The translations under genes and the position numbers were made by a program. Of a DNA stretch of 64,000 bases, positions 48,738 to 57,962 are shown piece by piece (positions within the stretch are counted from its first letter, which is position 1; the number at the start of each line of letters is the position of its first letter). The notes under the pieces are model-generated. The model was not told where the DNA came from and ran no database searches. It saw nothing but the letters and a program-made list of their open reading frames with translations. This DNA is from JAOEGB01 sp041262585 (GTDB lineage Bacteria; Actinomycetota; Actinomycetes; Streptosporangiales; Streptosporangiaceae). Location: NCBI RefSeq assembly GCF_041262585.1, contig NZ_JBGCBZ010000016.1, positions 62,001 through 126,000 of the forward strand, written 5' to 3'.

Positions 48738-50709
48738 CCAGCTCATGGCGCTCGACCTGCTCGCCGCCGTGGTGACCACGGCGGCATGGCTGGGGGCCGG
48801 CGTCGCGGCGGCCCTCCGGCGCCCGAGACTCGCGCTCTCATTGTTCGCCGCCGCGGTGCCGGCGTCACTGGCCCGCGTGGGGAGCGTCTTCGCGCTCTCC
48901 CGCGCCGGATGGTGGTTCGCGCAGGAGAAGGTCACGGTCGCCCTGCCGCTGCTACTCGTCACCGGACTGGTCGCGACCGTGCTGGCGGGGCCCCGCCTGG
49001 CTCTGGCCGCCCGCCGCCCCAGCGAGCCTGGCTCCGCGGAATCGCCCGCCGTCGTGGTGCCGCTGCTGAGCACGGGCTACGCGGCGGCGGCCGGGCTGGT
49101 GGTCACGTTAGTGTTCGGCTACCCCGCGACGTGGAGCATGGCCCTCATCACGGTGGCCATCGTCGCGACCGCGGTCCTCGTGACCTGGCGCCCGGCGTCC
49201 GTGTGGCGGCGAACCGCCACGGCAGCGACCACCGTGACCGGCCTGATCGGCGCCGGCCTGGCATTCCTCCCCGCCGAAGCCACCGACACAGGCGGCGGCA
49301 TGGGACACCCCGCCATACGCGACACGCACGGCGAGCACGAGGGACACGAGGGCCTCGGGGAGCGGGGTGGGCCGGTGGCGGTGACCTCGCTACGCGGGCC
49401 GGCCGCACCGGCTCCGGGCGGCACCATCCGCCGATACACGCTGACCGCCCGCACCGCCACCATCACTCTGTCGTCCGGGCAGCGGGTCGCGGCGTGGACC
49501 TTCAACGGCCAGGCGCCGGGGCCGCCCATTACGGCCGCTGTGGGCGATCTCGTTGAGGTGCGGCTGCGCAATGCCGACATCGGGCCGGGCGTGACGTTGC
49601 ACTGGCACGGTTACGACGTGCCCTCCGGCGAGGACGGCGTCCCCGGCCTGACCCAGGAGGCGACCCTTCCCGGGCGGGAGTTCGTCTACCGGTTCCTGGC
49701 CGACCGGACCGGCACGTACTGGTACCACACCCATGAGGTCTCCGACCGCGGGGTCAGGATGGGTCTGTACGGCACGCTCGTGGTCGGGCCGCGATCGACG
49801 GGCGTGGACGTCACCGTTCCGGTGCACACTTTCGCGGGACGGCTCGTGTTCGGCGACCACGACCAGCCGATCGACCAGCGCGTGGCGCCGGGCACGCCCG
49901 TGCGGCTGCGTCTCATCAACACCGACAACACGCCACACCGGTTCACCCTCGGCGGCACGCCGTACCGGCTGGTGTCCGTGGACGGCACCGACCTCAACGG
50001 CCCAGGCGAGCTCGACCGGGTGGGGCTGCGCCTGCCCGCAGGCGGCCGATACGACCTCTCGTTCACCATGCCCCCGGCGCCCGCCGGATCCTCCGCGCCC
50101 GTCGCCGTGCTGAAGGCCGACGACCGGACCGCAGCCGTACGCTTCACCCCCACCATGGAGAGCACCTCCATCGCACCGGGTGCGGCGCGCTCGGACGAAG
50201 ACACCTCGGGCTGGCCTGAGCTGGACCTCACGCGGTACGGCACGGCGGTCGCGAACGGGGACGCCATGCCGTTCAGCGCGGCGAGCCGTTTCGACCGGCG
50301 GTTCACCCTCGTGCTCGACCGGGGTCTCGCGCTGGTCGGCGGACGGCCGATGTACGCGCACACGGTCAACGGCCGGGCGTTCCCGTCCATCCCCACGCAG
50401 ATGGTCTCGACTGGAGACCTGGTCCGGATGACCGTCGTGAACCGGGGGCGCGAGACCCATCCCTGGCATCTGCACGGCCATCGCGTGCTGGTGCTGGCCC
50501 GTGACGGCCGTGCTCCGAGCGGCAGCCCGCTCTGGCTGGACACCTTCGACGTACGGCCCGGCGAGGTGTGGGAGGTGGCGTTCCGCGCGACCAACCCTGG
50601 CCTGTGGATGAACCACTGCCACAACCTGAGCCACGCCGACCAGGGCATGGCCCTTCATCTGGCCTACGAGGGCGTCACCACTCCCTTCCACGGCACCCAC
50701 GGAGGCTGA
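48727..50709 (+). CDS. Membrane-anchored multicopper oxidase
   Basis: 660 aa. Six hydrophobic helices occupy residues 1-185, then two to three cupredoxin domains. Copper ligands are HWHGYDVPSGEDG, YWYHTHEVSDRG, HPWHLHGHRV and the C-terminal HCHNLSHADQGM, i.e. the type 1, 2 and 3 sites. A His-rich linker (HGEHEGHEG) lies at about 200. The oxidase part faces outward. Substrates may be phenols, Cu(I) or Mn(II). A TTA codon at 49108-49110 (residue 128) suggests bldA control. ATG 48727 overlaps the mini-ORF. Confidence 0.9.
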   Translation: MATDQLMALDLLAAVVTTAAWLGAGVAAALRRPRLALSLFAAAVPASLARVGSVFALSRAGWWFAQEKVTVALPLLLVTGLVATVLAGPRLALAARRPSEPGSAESPAVVVPLLSTGYAAAAGLVVTLVFGYPATWSMALITVAIVATAVLVTWRPASVWRRTATAATTVTGLIGAGLAFLPAEATDTGGGMGHPAIRDTHGEHEGHEGLGERGGPVAVTSLRGPAAPAPGGTIRRYTLTARTATITLSSGQRVAAWTFNGQAPGPPITAAVGDLVEVRLRNADIGPGVTLHWHGYDVPSGEDGVPGLTQEATLPGREFVYRFLADRTGTYWYHTHEVSDRGVRMGLYGTLVVGPRSTGVDVTVPVHTFAGRLVFGDHDQPIDQRVAPGTPVRLRLINTDNTPHRFTLGGTPYRLVSVDGTDLNGPGELDRVGLRLPAGGRYDLSFTMPPAPAGSSAPVAVLKADDRTAAVRFTPTMESTSIAPGAARSDEDTSGWPELDLTRYGTAVANGDAMPFSAASRFDRRFTLVLDRGLALVGGRPMYAHTVNGRAFPSIPTQMVSTGDLVRMTVVNRGRETHPWHLHGHRVLVLARDGRAPSGSPLWLDTFDVRPGEVWEVAFRATNPGLWMNHCHNLSHADQGMALHLAYEGVTTPFHGTHGG

Positions 50710-50955
50710 GCCGTGGAAGGCGATGAACACCGGAGGGCACTAATACGGCAGCCATAATGGACGAGCGGGGAGTAATGACACCGGGTTATCCGCGCATTGA
50801 GCCGGCCAGCCATCGGAATTTCGTCTAATTTAATCCAGCTTGATCCAGGTCCTTTGTTCCGCAATCATGGGCAGATGTTCGCCCCGCGAGCCGGCGGCGC
50901 TGGAGCGGCCTGGACCATTGGCGCCGATGGCCGGTCACTGGACGTGATTTTGACG
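50710..50955. other. Intergenic region, 246 bp, low GC
   Basis: After the multicopper oxidase. AT-rich around 50740-50865 (CTAATTTAATCC). Likely the promoter of the two lipoprotein genes. No terminator hairpin or gene seen. Confidence 0.4.
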
Positions 50956-51315
50956 ATGGACGGCATGACGCGGTCCATTTCCAGCTTCGCGCGCACCGTT
51001 TCGATGGCCCTCGTCGTCGCCTGCGGCGTGACGGCGGCCGGATGCTCAAGCGAGCCCGTCAGTGTTCCGGGGCCAGACCGGACGGCGGCGAAGAATCCGG
51101 TGGAGCCGACCGGCCCGAGTCCGGCGGGGCCGTCCGGCCTGCGAGCCGAATCGCTCAAGGCTCAGCGGCACCGGCTTCAGGCCGCCAGAGCGGCGACCCG
51201 GTCCGCGCTGATCCAGGAAGTGCTGAACGCCGCTCGGCACGACGGTACGGAGCCGTCCGAAAAGATCCGCCGTCTGCTGCATCTGAAGGAGTACGAGGAG
51301 AATGACTACGGCTGA
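50956..51315 (+). CDS. Small lipoprotein of unknown function
   Basis: 119 aa from ATG 50956 (ATG 50965 also possible). Signal peptide with lipobox VTAAGC near residue 28, so it would be lipidated. The mature part is Pro-rich, then a helical stretch, LKAQRHRLQAARAATRSALIQEVLNAARHD. No family recognised. The last 14 bases overlap the start of the next lipoprotein gene. Confidence 0.65.
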   Translation: MDGMTRSISSFARTVSMALVVACGVTAAGCSSEPVSVPGPDRTAAKNPVEPTGPSPAGPSGLRAESLKAQRHRLQAARAATRSALIQEVLNAARHDGTEPSEKIRRLLHLKEYEENDYG

Positions 51316-51961
51316 CCGACGGTTGCCGGGATCCCTGCCCCCCGCTCTGCTGCTCACCGCCCTGCTGCTCACCGCCTGTGGCGGTGGCGCAGCCGTCGAA
51401 ACGGACCGGCGGAACGCATCCTCTGCTCCCGCCTCAGCGGCGGCGAGCCGACCTCAGCACAGCTCCAGCCCTTCTCCGCGGCCCACCGTCAGGCCGACCC
51501 GGGTGCCCGTAGGGCCCGGCATGAAGGTGGTCACGGCCACGGACGGGCACAGCCGGATCGCGATACCGGTCACCTGGTCGCGCATGAAGATCAGCGACGA
51601 CGACGTGCTCGATGTCGGCAGCGATCAGTATGTCGAGTATCTGGACGTGGCGAGCGAGGACAAGCGCCCGTACGCGTGGGACCTCGGCGCCTACGCCAAG
51701 AACATGATCAACTTCTTGAGCAAGGCATTCGACCGGGTCCGCGTGTCGAAGCCGCGCCGCGTGACCATCGGAGGCATGCCGGGGGTCCAGTACGACTTCC
51801 AGGGCGAAGTCGACGAAGGGCGCGTGGCAATGCTGTTCACCTTCGTCGAAGGCGCCGAGCACTATCACCGGATCTCAACGACGACCCCGGCCTCTCGCGC
51901 CGCGGCCAACAGCCGACGGCTGCGCGCCATAGTCGCGACCTTCCGCGAAACGGGCCGCTGA
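51302..51961 (+). CDS. Lipoprotein with PsbP/LpqN-like domain, function unknown
   Basis: 219 aa. Signal peptide with lipobox LLLTACGG (Cys about 26), a Ser/Pro linker to about 70, then an alpha/beta domain: SRIAIPVTWSRMKISDDD, VRVSKPRRVTIGGMPGVQYDF, RVAMLFTFVEGAEHYHRIS. The arrangement resembles actinobacterial LpqN/PsbP-like lipoproteins. ATG 51302 has GAGGAG upstream and overlaps the preceding gene by 14 bp, so both are co-expressed at the cell surface. Confidence 0.72.
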   Translation: MTTADRRLPGSLPPALLLTALLLTACGGGAAVETDRRNASSAPASAAASRPQHSSSPSPRPTVRPTRVPVGPGMKVVTATDGHSRIAIPVTWSRMKISDDDVLDVGSDQYVEYLDVASEDKRPYAWDLGAYAKNMINFLSKAFDRVRVSKPRRVTIGGMPGVQYDFQGEVDEGRVAMLFTFVEGAEHYHRISTTTPASRAAANSRRLRAIVATFRETGR

Positions 51962-52137
51962 GCATCCGGATCCGGATCCGCCAAGAATCCGGGTCACACG
52001 CCCGGCGACAGGTAAAGAAAAACAGCCCTGCCATGGGGCCGTGTTAAACGCAGAGTAATTGGATAACAACTCCCGGTGAGCATCGTGTGCCGGGCTCTCT
52101 GGCCCGGATCGAGCGATGCGGACCGAAGGGAGACATC

Positions 52138-52944
52138 GTGACAATCGCCAAGCGGGTCGTCCCCGTGCTGACGGCCTGCGCCGCCGCGGGGTGGCTCATG
52201 GCAGCCGCCGCCCCGGCTCAGGCCGCTGCGCAGGCCACAACACGGGCTACAACACGGGCCACCACCCAAACCAGCGCCCCGGCTAAGGCCACGGCCGCCA
52301 CTCATACACCCACCACGTTCGCCCCCACCGCTCTGCTCCCCACTGCCCTTCTCCCCGCCCCTCTCGCCGGGGCCCTCCAAGGAAAGGCCCCGCATGCGAC
52401 GGGGATTCATGTAACGGGGATCCATGTGACGGGCGCCGCCCGGGCCGTCCCCCGCCCGATCCCTAGGGAGGCCCGGCCGACGCTGGCGTGCAGCTACCGG
52501 CTGCACCGCGTGCGGCCCTCCAGCTTCCTCAACGTGCGGAAGGGGCCGGCGCTGCGGTTCCGCCCGGTCGGCAAGCTCAGCGCGGCCGACGGCCGCTTCG
52601 CCGGATCGTGCGGGGCGCACCACGGCTGGGTCGCGGTCAAGTCCGCCAAGGGCACCCCGGGCTGGGCCTCGGCCGGCTTCCTGCGCAAGCTCCGGGCCTC
52701 TCACCCTGTGGTGACACGCCCCGCCCTCGCCTGCGCCTACCGGGTCACCAACCTGCGGACGGGCGGCTTCCTCAACGTCCGCAAGGGTCCTGGGCTGCGG
52801 TTCCGCCCGGTCGGCACCCTCAAGGCGGCCGACGGCCGCTTCGCCGGATCCTGTGGGGCGCACCACGGCTGGGTCGCGGTCAAGTCCGCCAAGGGCGACC
52901 CGGGCTGGGCCTCGGCCCACTACCTGGCGAAACAGGCCGGCTAG
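52138..52944 (+). CDS. Secreted protein with two tandem bacterial SH3 domains
   Basis: 268 aa. GTG start 52138 (GAAGGGAG upstream). Signal peptide to about residue 30 (AQA-A), then an Ala/Thr/Pro-rich linker with ATTR and TGIHV repeats. Two near-identical SH3b domains (about 117-183 and 198-264) follow, each with FLNVRKGP, LRFRPVG, and GAHHGWVAVKSAKG. SH3b domains bind peptidoglycan. No enzymatic domain. Convergent with the SOD gene across a hairpin. Confidence 0.88.
   Translation: MTIAKRVVPVLTACAAAGWLMAAAAPAQAAAQATTRATTRATTQTSAPAKATAATHTPTTFAPTALLPTALLPAPLAGALQGKAPHATGIHVTGIHVTGAARAVPRPIPREARPTLACSYRLHRVRPSSFLNVRKGPALRFRPVGKLSAADGRFAGSCGAHHGWVAVKSAKGTPGWASAGFLRKLRASHPVVTRPALACAYRVTNLRTGGFLNVRKGPGLRFRPVGTLKAADGRFAGSCGAHHGWVAVKSAKGDPGWASAHYLAKQAG
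52525..52683. repeat. SH3b coding repeat 1
   Basis: Almost identical in DNA to 52768-52926 (offset 243 bp). Shows a recent internal duplication. Confidence 0.85.
52768..52926. repeat. SH3b coding repeat 2
   Basis: Second copy of the SH3b unit at 52525-52683. Confidence 0.85.
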
Positions 52945-52968
52945 CGGCGCGCACAGCCCCCCGCCGAC

Positions 52969-53010
52969 GTTCCCCGCTCCCGGCCATCCCGCCAGCCGGG
53001 GGCGGGGAAC
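52969..53010. terminator. Bidirectional terminator between SH3b and SOD genes
   Basis: A 16-bp stem (52969-52984 with 52995-53010), with a single G-T wobble and a 10-nt loop, located between convergent genes. Confidence 0.85.
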
Positions 53011-53028
53011 ACTGGTCGAAACGGGCGG

Positions 53029-53619
53029 CTACTCGCCGCTGATCACGCCGCAGGCGATGCGGCTGCCGGAGTCACCGGCCTTGAGGGTCTCGGCGTCGGG
53101 ACCGGCTTTGCCCTCATGGCTGTAACGCTCGGGGATGTTGGCGTAGTTGTCCGGCTTCGAGTGGATGATGACCGAGGTGCCCTCGTCCCCGGCAAGCCCG
53201 CTGACCCGGAAGCGGTCGGTCACGTAGGTGGCCTTCGCCGTACCGTCCTTGTTCACCAGGAGGTTGGGCAGGTCGCCCGAGTGCTGCGGGTGAGACCGGG
53301 CGTCCAGGTGCGGTCCAGAACTGAAGAAGGGGCTCCCGGTGGCCGGGTCGGTCGATCCGGCCTCGCAGGTCCCCTTGCTGTGGACATGGAACCCGTGGAA
53401 TCCGGGTGGCAGGCCCTCTGCTCTGACGGTCACCGTGGACTTGCCGTTCCCGGCGTCCTCGACGCTGAGCGTGCCGACCTGGTTGCCTTCGGCGTCTCTG
53501 ATGACGGCGCCGGCCTTGGCGTCGGACGGCGTCGGCGGCGTGTCGGCCATGGCGACCCCGGGTACGGCGGCTGCCGTTCCGAGCGTGACGGCCAGGGCCA
53601 GAGATGTCGTGCCGAGCAT
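53029..53619 (-). CDS. Secreted Cu/Zn superoxide dismutase-like protein
   Basis: 196 aa. Signal peptide to about residue 26 (AMA-D). The Cu/Zn SOD fold has copper ligands in FHGFHVHSKGTCE, zinc/copper in SSGPHLDARSHPQHSGDLPNL, and H in SVIIHSKPDN. The terminal disulphide is RIACGV with the CEAG Cys. It removes superoxide outside the cell. ATG 53619 with GGGGAG upstream. Confidence 0.9.
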   Translation of the reverse strand: MLGTTSLALAVTLGTAAAVPGVAMADTPPTPSDAKAGAVIRDAEGNQVGTLSVEDAGNGKSTVTVRAEGLPPGFHGFHVHSKGTCEAGSTDPATGSPFFSSGPHLDARSHPQHSGDLPNLLVNKDGTAKATYVTDRFRVSGLAGDEGTSVIIHSKPDNYANIPERYSHEGKAGPDAETLKAGDSGSRIACGVISGE

Positions 53620-53727
53620 GAGAATCTCCCCGTGGACAAGATCCGCTGGCGTCTACGGCCAGCGTAGGCACAACGCGCGCACGCATAGGGCCAAGGCGGC
53701 GTCAAGTCTGGGCGTCCCCCATGCCGT

Positions 53728-54579
53728 CTATCCCAGATCGGGGTGGGGCACGTACCGGTCCAGCCGTACGAGACTGTCGTCGCTCGTCATGAAGGTGTCC
53801 ATGTCGGTGATGCGCCAGCCCGCCGCGAGAAGCGCGGGCAGGAGCGGGTGCGCTCCAGGCACCGCCATGCGGACGACGTCCACCTCCGGATGCGCGGCGC
53901 AGGCTCCGAGGACCGCCGCGACGCAGTCCGGTGGAGTCACGCCGCCCGCCGGTCCCACCACCAGTTCGCCGCCGGCCAGCCGGGCGAACGCGTACCCGCC
54001 ACCGATGACTCCGCACGTCACGCCGGGCAGCCCGGCATACCAGGCGAGAGTGGCGGAACGGTCGCCGCCGGAGACCTCCGCGTCCAGTTTCCCCGCCTCG
54101 CCTGCCTTCCCCGCCTTCCCGGCCGGGCGGGCGCCGGCGCGCTCCGCCTGCTCGCCGTACGCCACGGGCCGGTCCAGCGACCTCGGCGAACCGGTCAGAT
54201 AGAGCAGCGGGCATCTCGGCCGCATGCCGCGCCTCACGTAGAGGGCCATCGCCCTCGGGTCGGCCGACGCGAAGGTGACGAGGGGCGCCCCATGCGGGAG
54301 CAGCTCGTCGAGGAGCATCCGGCCGATGCCGGACGACTGGTGCTCCGGCAGGACGAACAGGTCTCCCAGGTGGGTCACCGACCCCCGGCGCAGGGTCCCG
54401 CCGTAACCGACGACCCCCGCATGCCCGTCGGAACCCACGAGGAGGTCGCCGAACGTCCGCTCCGCGTCCAGGAAGTCGGGCGTGCCCGGCCACTTGCCCA
54501 GGAGGTCGAAGTGCGACGCGACGGCGCGTACGGCCGGCATGTCCGCGTCCAGGGCGGCACGCGTGATCGGATCAGGCAC
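53728..54579 (-). CDS. GNAT-family N-acetyltransferase
   Basis: 283 aa. Acetyl-CoA-binding motif A is GDLFVLPEHQSSGIGRMLLDELL (about 72-94), followed by ADPRAMALYVRRGM. A low-complexity linker (KAGKAGEAGK) leads to a second, degenerate GNAT-like half (about 165-283). Acceptor unknown. ATG 54579. It lies 30 bp before the APC permease, reading the same direction, but the permease is read first. Confidence 0.85.
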   Translation of the reverse strand: MPDPITRAALDADMPAVRAVASHFDLLGKWPGTPDFLDAERTFGDLLVGSDGHAGVVGYGGTLRRGSVTHLGDLFVLPEHQSSGIGRMLLDELLPHGAPLVTFASADPRAMALYVRRGMRPRCPLLYLTGSPRSLDRPVAYGEQAERAGARPAGKAGKAGEAGKLDAEVSGGDRSATLAWYAGLPGVTCGVIGGGYAFARLAGGELVVGPAGGVTPPDCVAAVLGACAAHPEVDVVRMAVPGAHPLLPALLAAGWRITDMDTFMTSDDSLVRLDRYVPHPDLG

Positions 54580-54609
54580 GACGATCTCCTCGGAGAAACG
54601 GGCGTTTCC

Positions 54610-56523
54610 TCACCCCACGTGGACATGCGGGCGGCGCTCGCGGTCGGGCTCGGCCTGCCGCAGGACCTCGCGGGTCATCGCGGGCACGTCGCCGCCGCCG
54701 AAGAGGAGGTAGCGAAGCATGGCGACGATGGGGTTGCCCTCGGCCCAGTGGAAGTAGATGTGGGGCACCCTACCGGTGCGGTCGCGGAGGTAGAGCAGCA
54801 GAGCGGCGAGCGCGTTCGGGACCGTCGAACTCTCGATCCGGAGGATGCGGTGGCCATACCGCTCCTCGCCCTCGACGCGGAGCTCGGTCTCGAACTCCGA
54901 GGCGTCGGGCACGGTCACCTCCACGAACATGAGCGGCTCGGATGTCCGCAGCCGGTGGGTCAGCCACATCTCGCGCAGCTTGTGGTTGTACTCGGCCTGG
55001 TCGCGGGCCTCGGGTTCGTTGGCGATGAGGTGGATCTCCCCGGCGGCCTCGTTGATGGACTCCTCGGCCAGGGAATCCAGATGGACATTTGTGACGCGCA
55101 GCTCGGTCGACCTGGTCGCCCGGGAGATCAGCGAGGTCCCGACGATGGCCACGATGAAGAAGGACGCGATCTTCACGCCCTCGGGCCGCTCGATGACGTT
55201 GGCGACCAGCGTGTAGGCGAGCACAGCGGAGATCGTGACGAACGCGGCCACCAGCCTCCGCCGCCCGCGCCGATGAGCCGAGATGGTCACCGCGACGGCC
55301 GCCGACAGAATCAGCACGAGCACGCCGGTGGCGTACGCCCCGCCCTGCGCCTGCACGCTCGCCCTGAAGATGATCGTGATGGCGAAGGCGATCAGGGTGA
55401 ACACCAGCACCAGAGGCCGTACGGCCCGGGTCCAGTCGGGGGCCATGCCGTACCGGGGAAGGTAGCGCGGGACGAGGTTGAGCAGCCCCGCCATCGCCGA
55501 GGCCCCGGCGAACCAGAGGATCGTGATCGTGCTGACGTCGTACAGCGTGCCGAACCAGTCGCCCAGGTAGCCGTGGGCGAGGTAGGCCAGGGCCCGCCCG
55601 TTGGCCTTGCCGCCCTCCTGGAACTCCTTTTCCGGGATGAGCACGGCCGTGACGACGCTGCTCAGGATCAGGAAGACGCTCATGATCGCCGCAGCGGTGG
55701 TGAGCAGGCGCTTGGCGCCCCTGATCCTCGCCTCCAGATCCCCCTTCACCAGCGGCAGCACCGCCACGCCCGTCTCGAACCCGGACAGGCCGAGCGCGAG
55801 CTTGGGCATGACGAGCAGGGAGAAGCCGACCATGGTCAGCGGGCCGTCGTGCCGCGACAGCAGGGCGTGCTCCCAGCCGGCGAGCAGTGCCGGGTGCTCC
55901 ATGACGTGGAGCAGCGCCGTCGCGACCACCACCGCGTTGAGCGCGAGATAGACGGCTACCAGCAGTACGGCGATGCCGATCGCCTCGCCGAAGCCCACGA
56001 GGAACACCGCCCCGAGCAATCCGAGAAGCACCAGCGTCACGCCTATCTGGTGCCCTTGGAGCCATCCCGGGGCGAAGGGGTTCTCCAGGGCGTGAGCCGT
56101 CGCGTCGGCGGCGGACAGGGTCATCGTGATGACGAAGTCCGTGGCCGCGAACCCGAGCAGGACCAGCACGAACAGCTTCCCCCACCAATGCGGCGCGAGC
56201 CGTTCCAGCATCGCGATGGAGCCCTGCCCGTGCGGGCTCTCGACGGCCACCCGCCGGTAGACGGGCAGCGCGCCGAACAGCGTCAGCATGACGAGGAACA
56301 GTGTGGCGACCGGCGACAGGGCGCCCGCCGCGAGCGCGGCGATGCCCGGCTGGTAGCCGAGCGTGGAGAAGTAGTCGACGCCCGTGAGGCACATGACCTG
56401 CCACCACGGGTGCCGCCCGTGCGGTTCCTCCGGCCCATAGGGGCTCTGCACCTTCAGATCCGCGTGCTGGAGCCCCTCCAGAAGCCAGGAGCGCACCCCA
56501 TCCCCGGCCCCCACACTCCGCAC
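54610..56523 (-). CDS. APC-superfamily amino acid permease
   Basis: 637 aa. About 12 hydrophobic helices lie between residues 45 and 475, starting from CLTGVDYFSTLGYQPGIAALAAG. GFSLLVMPKLALGLSGFETG is the family loop. The soluble C-terminal domain of some 150 residues is unusual for simple permeases (LRVTNVHLDSLAEESINEAAGEIHLIANEP). GTG start 56523. Likely transports an amino acid or amine; which one cannot be read from the sequence. Confidence 0.87.
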   Translation of the reverse strand: MRSVGAGDGVRSWLLEGLQHADLKVQSPYGPEEPHGRHPWWQVMCLTGVDYFSTLGYQPGIAALAAGALSPVATLFLVMLTLFGALPVYRRVAVESPHGQGSIAMLERLAPHWWGKLFVLVLLGFAATDFVITMTLSAADATAHALENPFAPGWLQGHQIGVTLVLLGLLGAVFLVGFGEAIGIAVLLVAVYLALNAVVVATALLHVMEHPALLAGWEHALLSRHDGPLTMVGFSLLVMPKLALGLSGFETGVAVLPLVKGDLEARIRGAKRLLTTAAAIMSVFLILSSVVTAVLIPEKEFQEGGKANGRALAYLAHGYLGDWFGTLYDVSTITILWFAGASAMAGLLNLVPRYLPRYGMAPDWTRAVRPLVLVFTLIAFAITIIFRASVQAQGGAYATGVLVLILSAAVAVTISAHRRGRRRLVAAFVTISAVLAYTLVANVIERPEGVKIASFFIVAIVGTSLISRATRSTELRVTNVHLDSLAEESINEAAGEIHLIANEPEARDQAEYNHKLREMWLTHRLRTSEPLMFVEVTVPDASEFETELRVEGEERYGHRILRIESSTVPNALAALLLYLRDRTGRVPHIYFHWAEGNPIVAMLRYLLFGGGDVPAMTREVLRQAEPDRERRPHVHVG

Positions 56524-56582
56524 CTTACGAGCTGCCCTCGGCCCCGTTCGTCAAGGACACGTATGCGGTTGACCAGAAGCCG

Positions 56583-57182
56583 CTAGCTCACCGCGGCGGG
56601 GCGCTTGCCGTACGCGTGCTTGACCAGCGCGATCAGCACCTCCTTGCCCGAATCCCGCTTCCGCGCGTCGCAGAGCAGGACGGGGACGTCCGGGCCGAGG
56701 TTGAGCGCGAGCTTCACCTCGTCGAGCTGGAACATCGGAGCGCCCTCGAAGCAGTTGACCGCCACGATGAACGGCGTGCCGCGCCGCTCGAAGTAGTCGA
56801 CCGAGGGGAAGCAGTCGGCCAGCCGCCGCGTGTCGGCGAGCACGACCGCGCCGAGCGCCCCTCGCGCGAGCTCGTCCCACACGAACCAGAACCGCTCCTG
56901 CCCCGGCGTGCCGAACAGGTACAGCACGAAGTCGTCGCCGATGCTGATGCGGCCGAAGTCCATCGCCACCGTGGTGGTGGACTTCGCCTCCACGCCGGAC
57001 AGGTCGTCGACGCCGACGCTGCGGTCGGTGAGCGTCTCCTCCGTGCGCAGGGGCCTGATCTCGGAGACCGCGCCGACCATGGTGGTCTTGCCCACGCCGA
57101 ACCCGCCGGCGATCAGAAGCTTGACCGCCGTGGGCATCTTCGGGGTGGGCTTCTTCGGCACGTCAGAGCGCCCGGAGACCAT
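56583..57182 (-). CDS. cvnD: Conservon GTPase (CvnD-like)
   Basis: 199 aa, Ras-like GTPase of the conservon class. P-loop IAGGFGVGKTTMVGAV (about 24-39), FGTPGQERFWFVWDEL as the G3 switch II, and AVNCFE in place of the NKxD motif. It acts with CvnA, B and C as a membrane signalling complex. ATG 57182 overlaps cvnC; GTG 57161, one base after the cvnC stop, is an alternative start. Confidence 0.92.
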   Translation of the reverse strand: MVSGRSDVPKKPTPKMPTAVKLLIAGGFGVGKTTMVGAVSEIRPLRTEETLTDRSVGVDDLSGVEAKSTTTVAMDFGRISIGDDFVLYLFGTPGQERFWFVWDELARGALGAVVLADTRRLADCFPSVDYFERRGTPFIVAVNCFEGAPMFQLDEVKLALNLGPDVPVLLCDARKRDSGKEVLIALVKHAYGKRPAAVS

Positions 57183-57546
57183 CGAGCACCGCCCTGTACA
57201 TTCTCTCGTCCAGCACGTCCACCTCCGGTTGGGGCTCCTGCACGGCGACGAACCCGCGGTCGAACAGGTCGCCGAGCAGGACTCGGACGATCCCGGCCGG
57301 GAGGTCCATGTGGGCGGCGATCTCCGCCACCGACAGCGGCCTCCGGCACAGTCGCACGATGGCCTGGTGCTCCGGATCGAGGCCGATCTCGGCGCCGGTC
57401 GTGGGCCGGATCGTCACGGCGAGCGTGATGAGGTCGAACCGGTCCTGGGCCTCGGTGCGGCCACGCGCGATCACGTACGGCCGGACGGTCGGCGCGTCGA
57501 GAAGCCGCTCCTCGTCCGGGCTCCAGTCGCCGTTCCAGTCGTTCAT
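57163..57546 (-). CDS. cvnC: Conservon DUF742 protein (CvnC-like)
   Basis: 127 aa. DUF742 hallmarks are VRPYVIARGRTEA, LGLDPEHQAIVRLCRRPLSVAEIAAHMDLPAGIVRVLLGDLFDRG and ERMYRAVLDGLRAL. A winged-helix-like adaptor. ATG 57546 overlaps the cvnB stop (ATGA). Confidence 0.94.
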   Translation of the reverse strand: MNDWNGDWSPDEERLLDAPTVRPYVIARGRTEAQDRFDLITLAVTIRPTTGAEIGLDPEHQAIVRLCRRPLSVAEIAAHMDLPAGIVRVLLGDLFDRGFVAVQEPQPEVDVLDERMYRAVLDGLRAL

Positions 57547-57962
57547 CGCTCAGCCCCGCCGCCGACGGCACGGGCGGGGGATGTGAGGTACGGACCCACG
57601 CGGACGACCAGCATCGCCATCTCGTAGGCGACGAGGCCCACGTCTCCGTCGCCGGCGCACAGCACGGCCAGGCAGGCCCCCTGCCCCGCCACGGTCACGA
57701 GCAGGTAGGCCGACTTCATCTCGACGATCGTCTGCCGTACGGTGCCGCCCCCGAACCGGTCGCCGACTCCCCTGGCGAGGCTCTGCAGCCCGGAGGCGAC
57801 GGCGGACAGGTGCTCGGCGTCGTCCGTGCGCAGGTCTCGCGAGGAGGCCAGGAGGAGGCCGTCCGTCGAGAGGACGACCCCGTGCTCGACCTCCCGCACG
57901 CGCGTGACGAGGTCGTCGAGCAACCAGGCCAGGTCGGCGGAAGTGCTCGTCCTCTGCGTCAC
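57543..57962 (-). CDS. cvnB: Conservon roadblock/LC7 protein (CvnB-like)
   Basis: 139 aa. Roadblock/LC7 fold: DLAWLLDDLVTRVREVEHGVVLSTDGLLLASSRDL and TVRQTIVEMKSAYLLVTVAGQGACLAVL. These serve as GTPase partners. GTG start 57962 overlaps the cvnA stop (GTGA). Confidence 0.94.
   Translation of the reverse strand: MTQRTSTSADLAWLLDDLVTRVREVEHGVVLSTDGLLLASSRDLRTDDAEHLSAVASGLQSLARGVGDRFGGGTVRQTIVEMKSAYLLVTVAGQGACLAVLCAGDGDVGLVAYEMAMLVVRVGPYLTSPARAVGGGAER

Noticed and set aside
51964..51978. ATCCGGATCCGGAT palindrome after the lipoprotein gene as a terminator
   Set aside because: Self-complementary without a loop of workable size or T-run; probably chance in repetitive CCGGAT.
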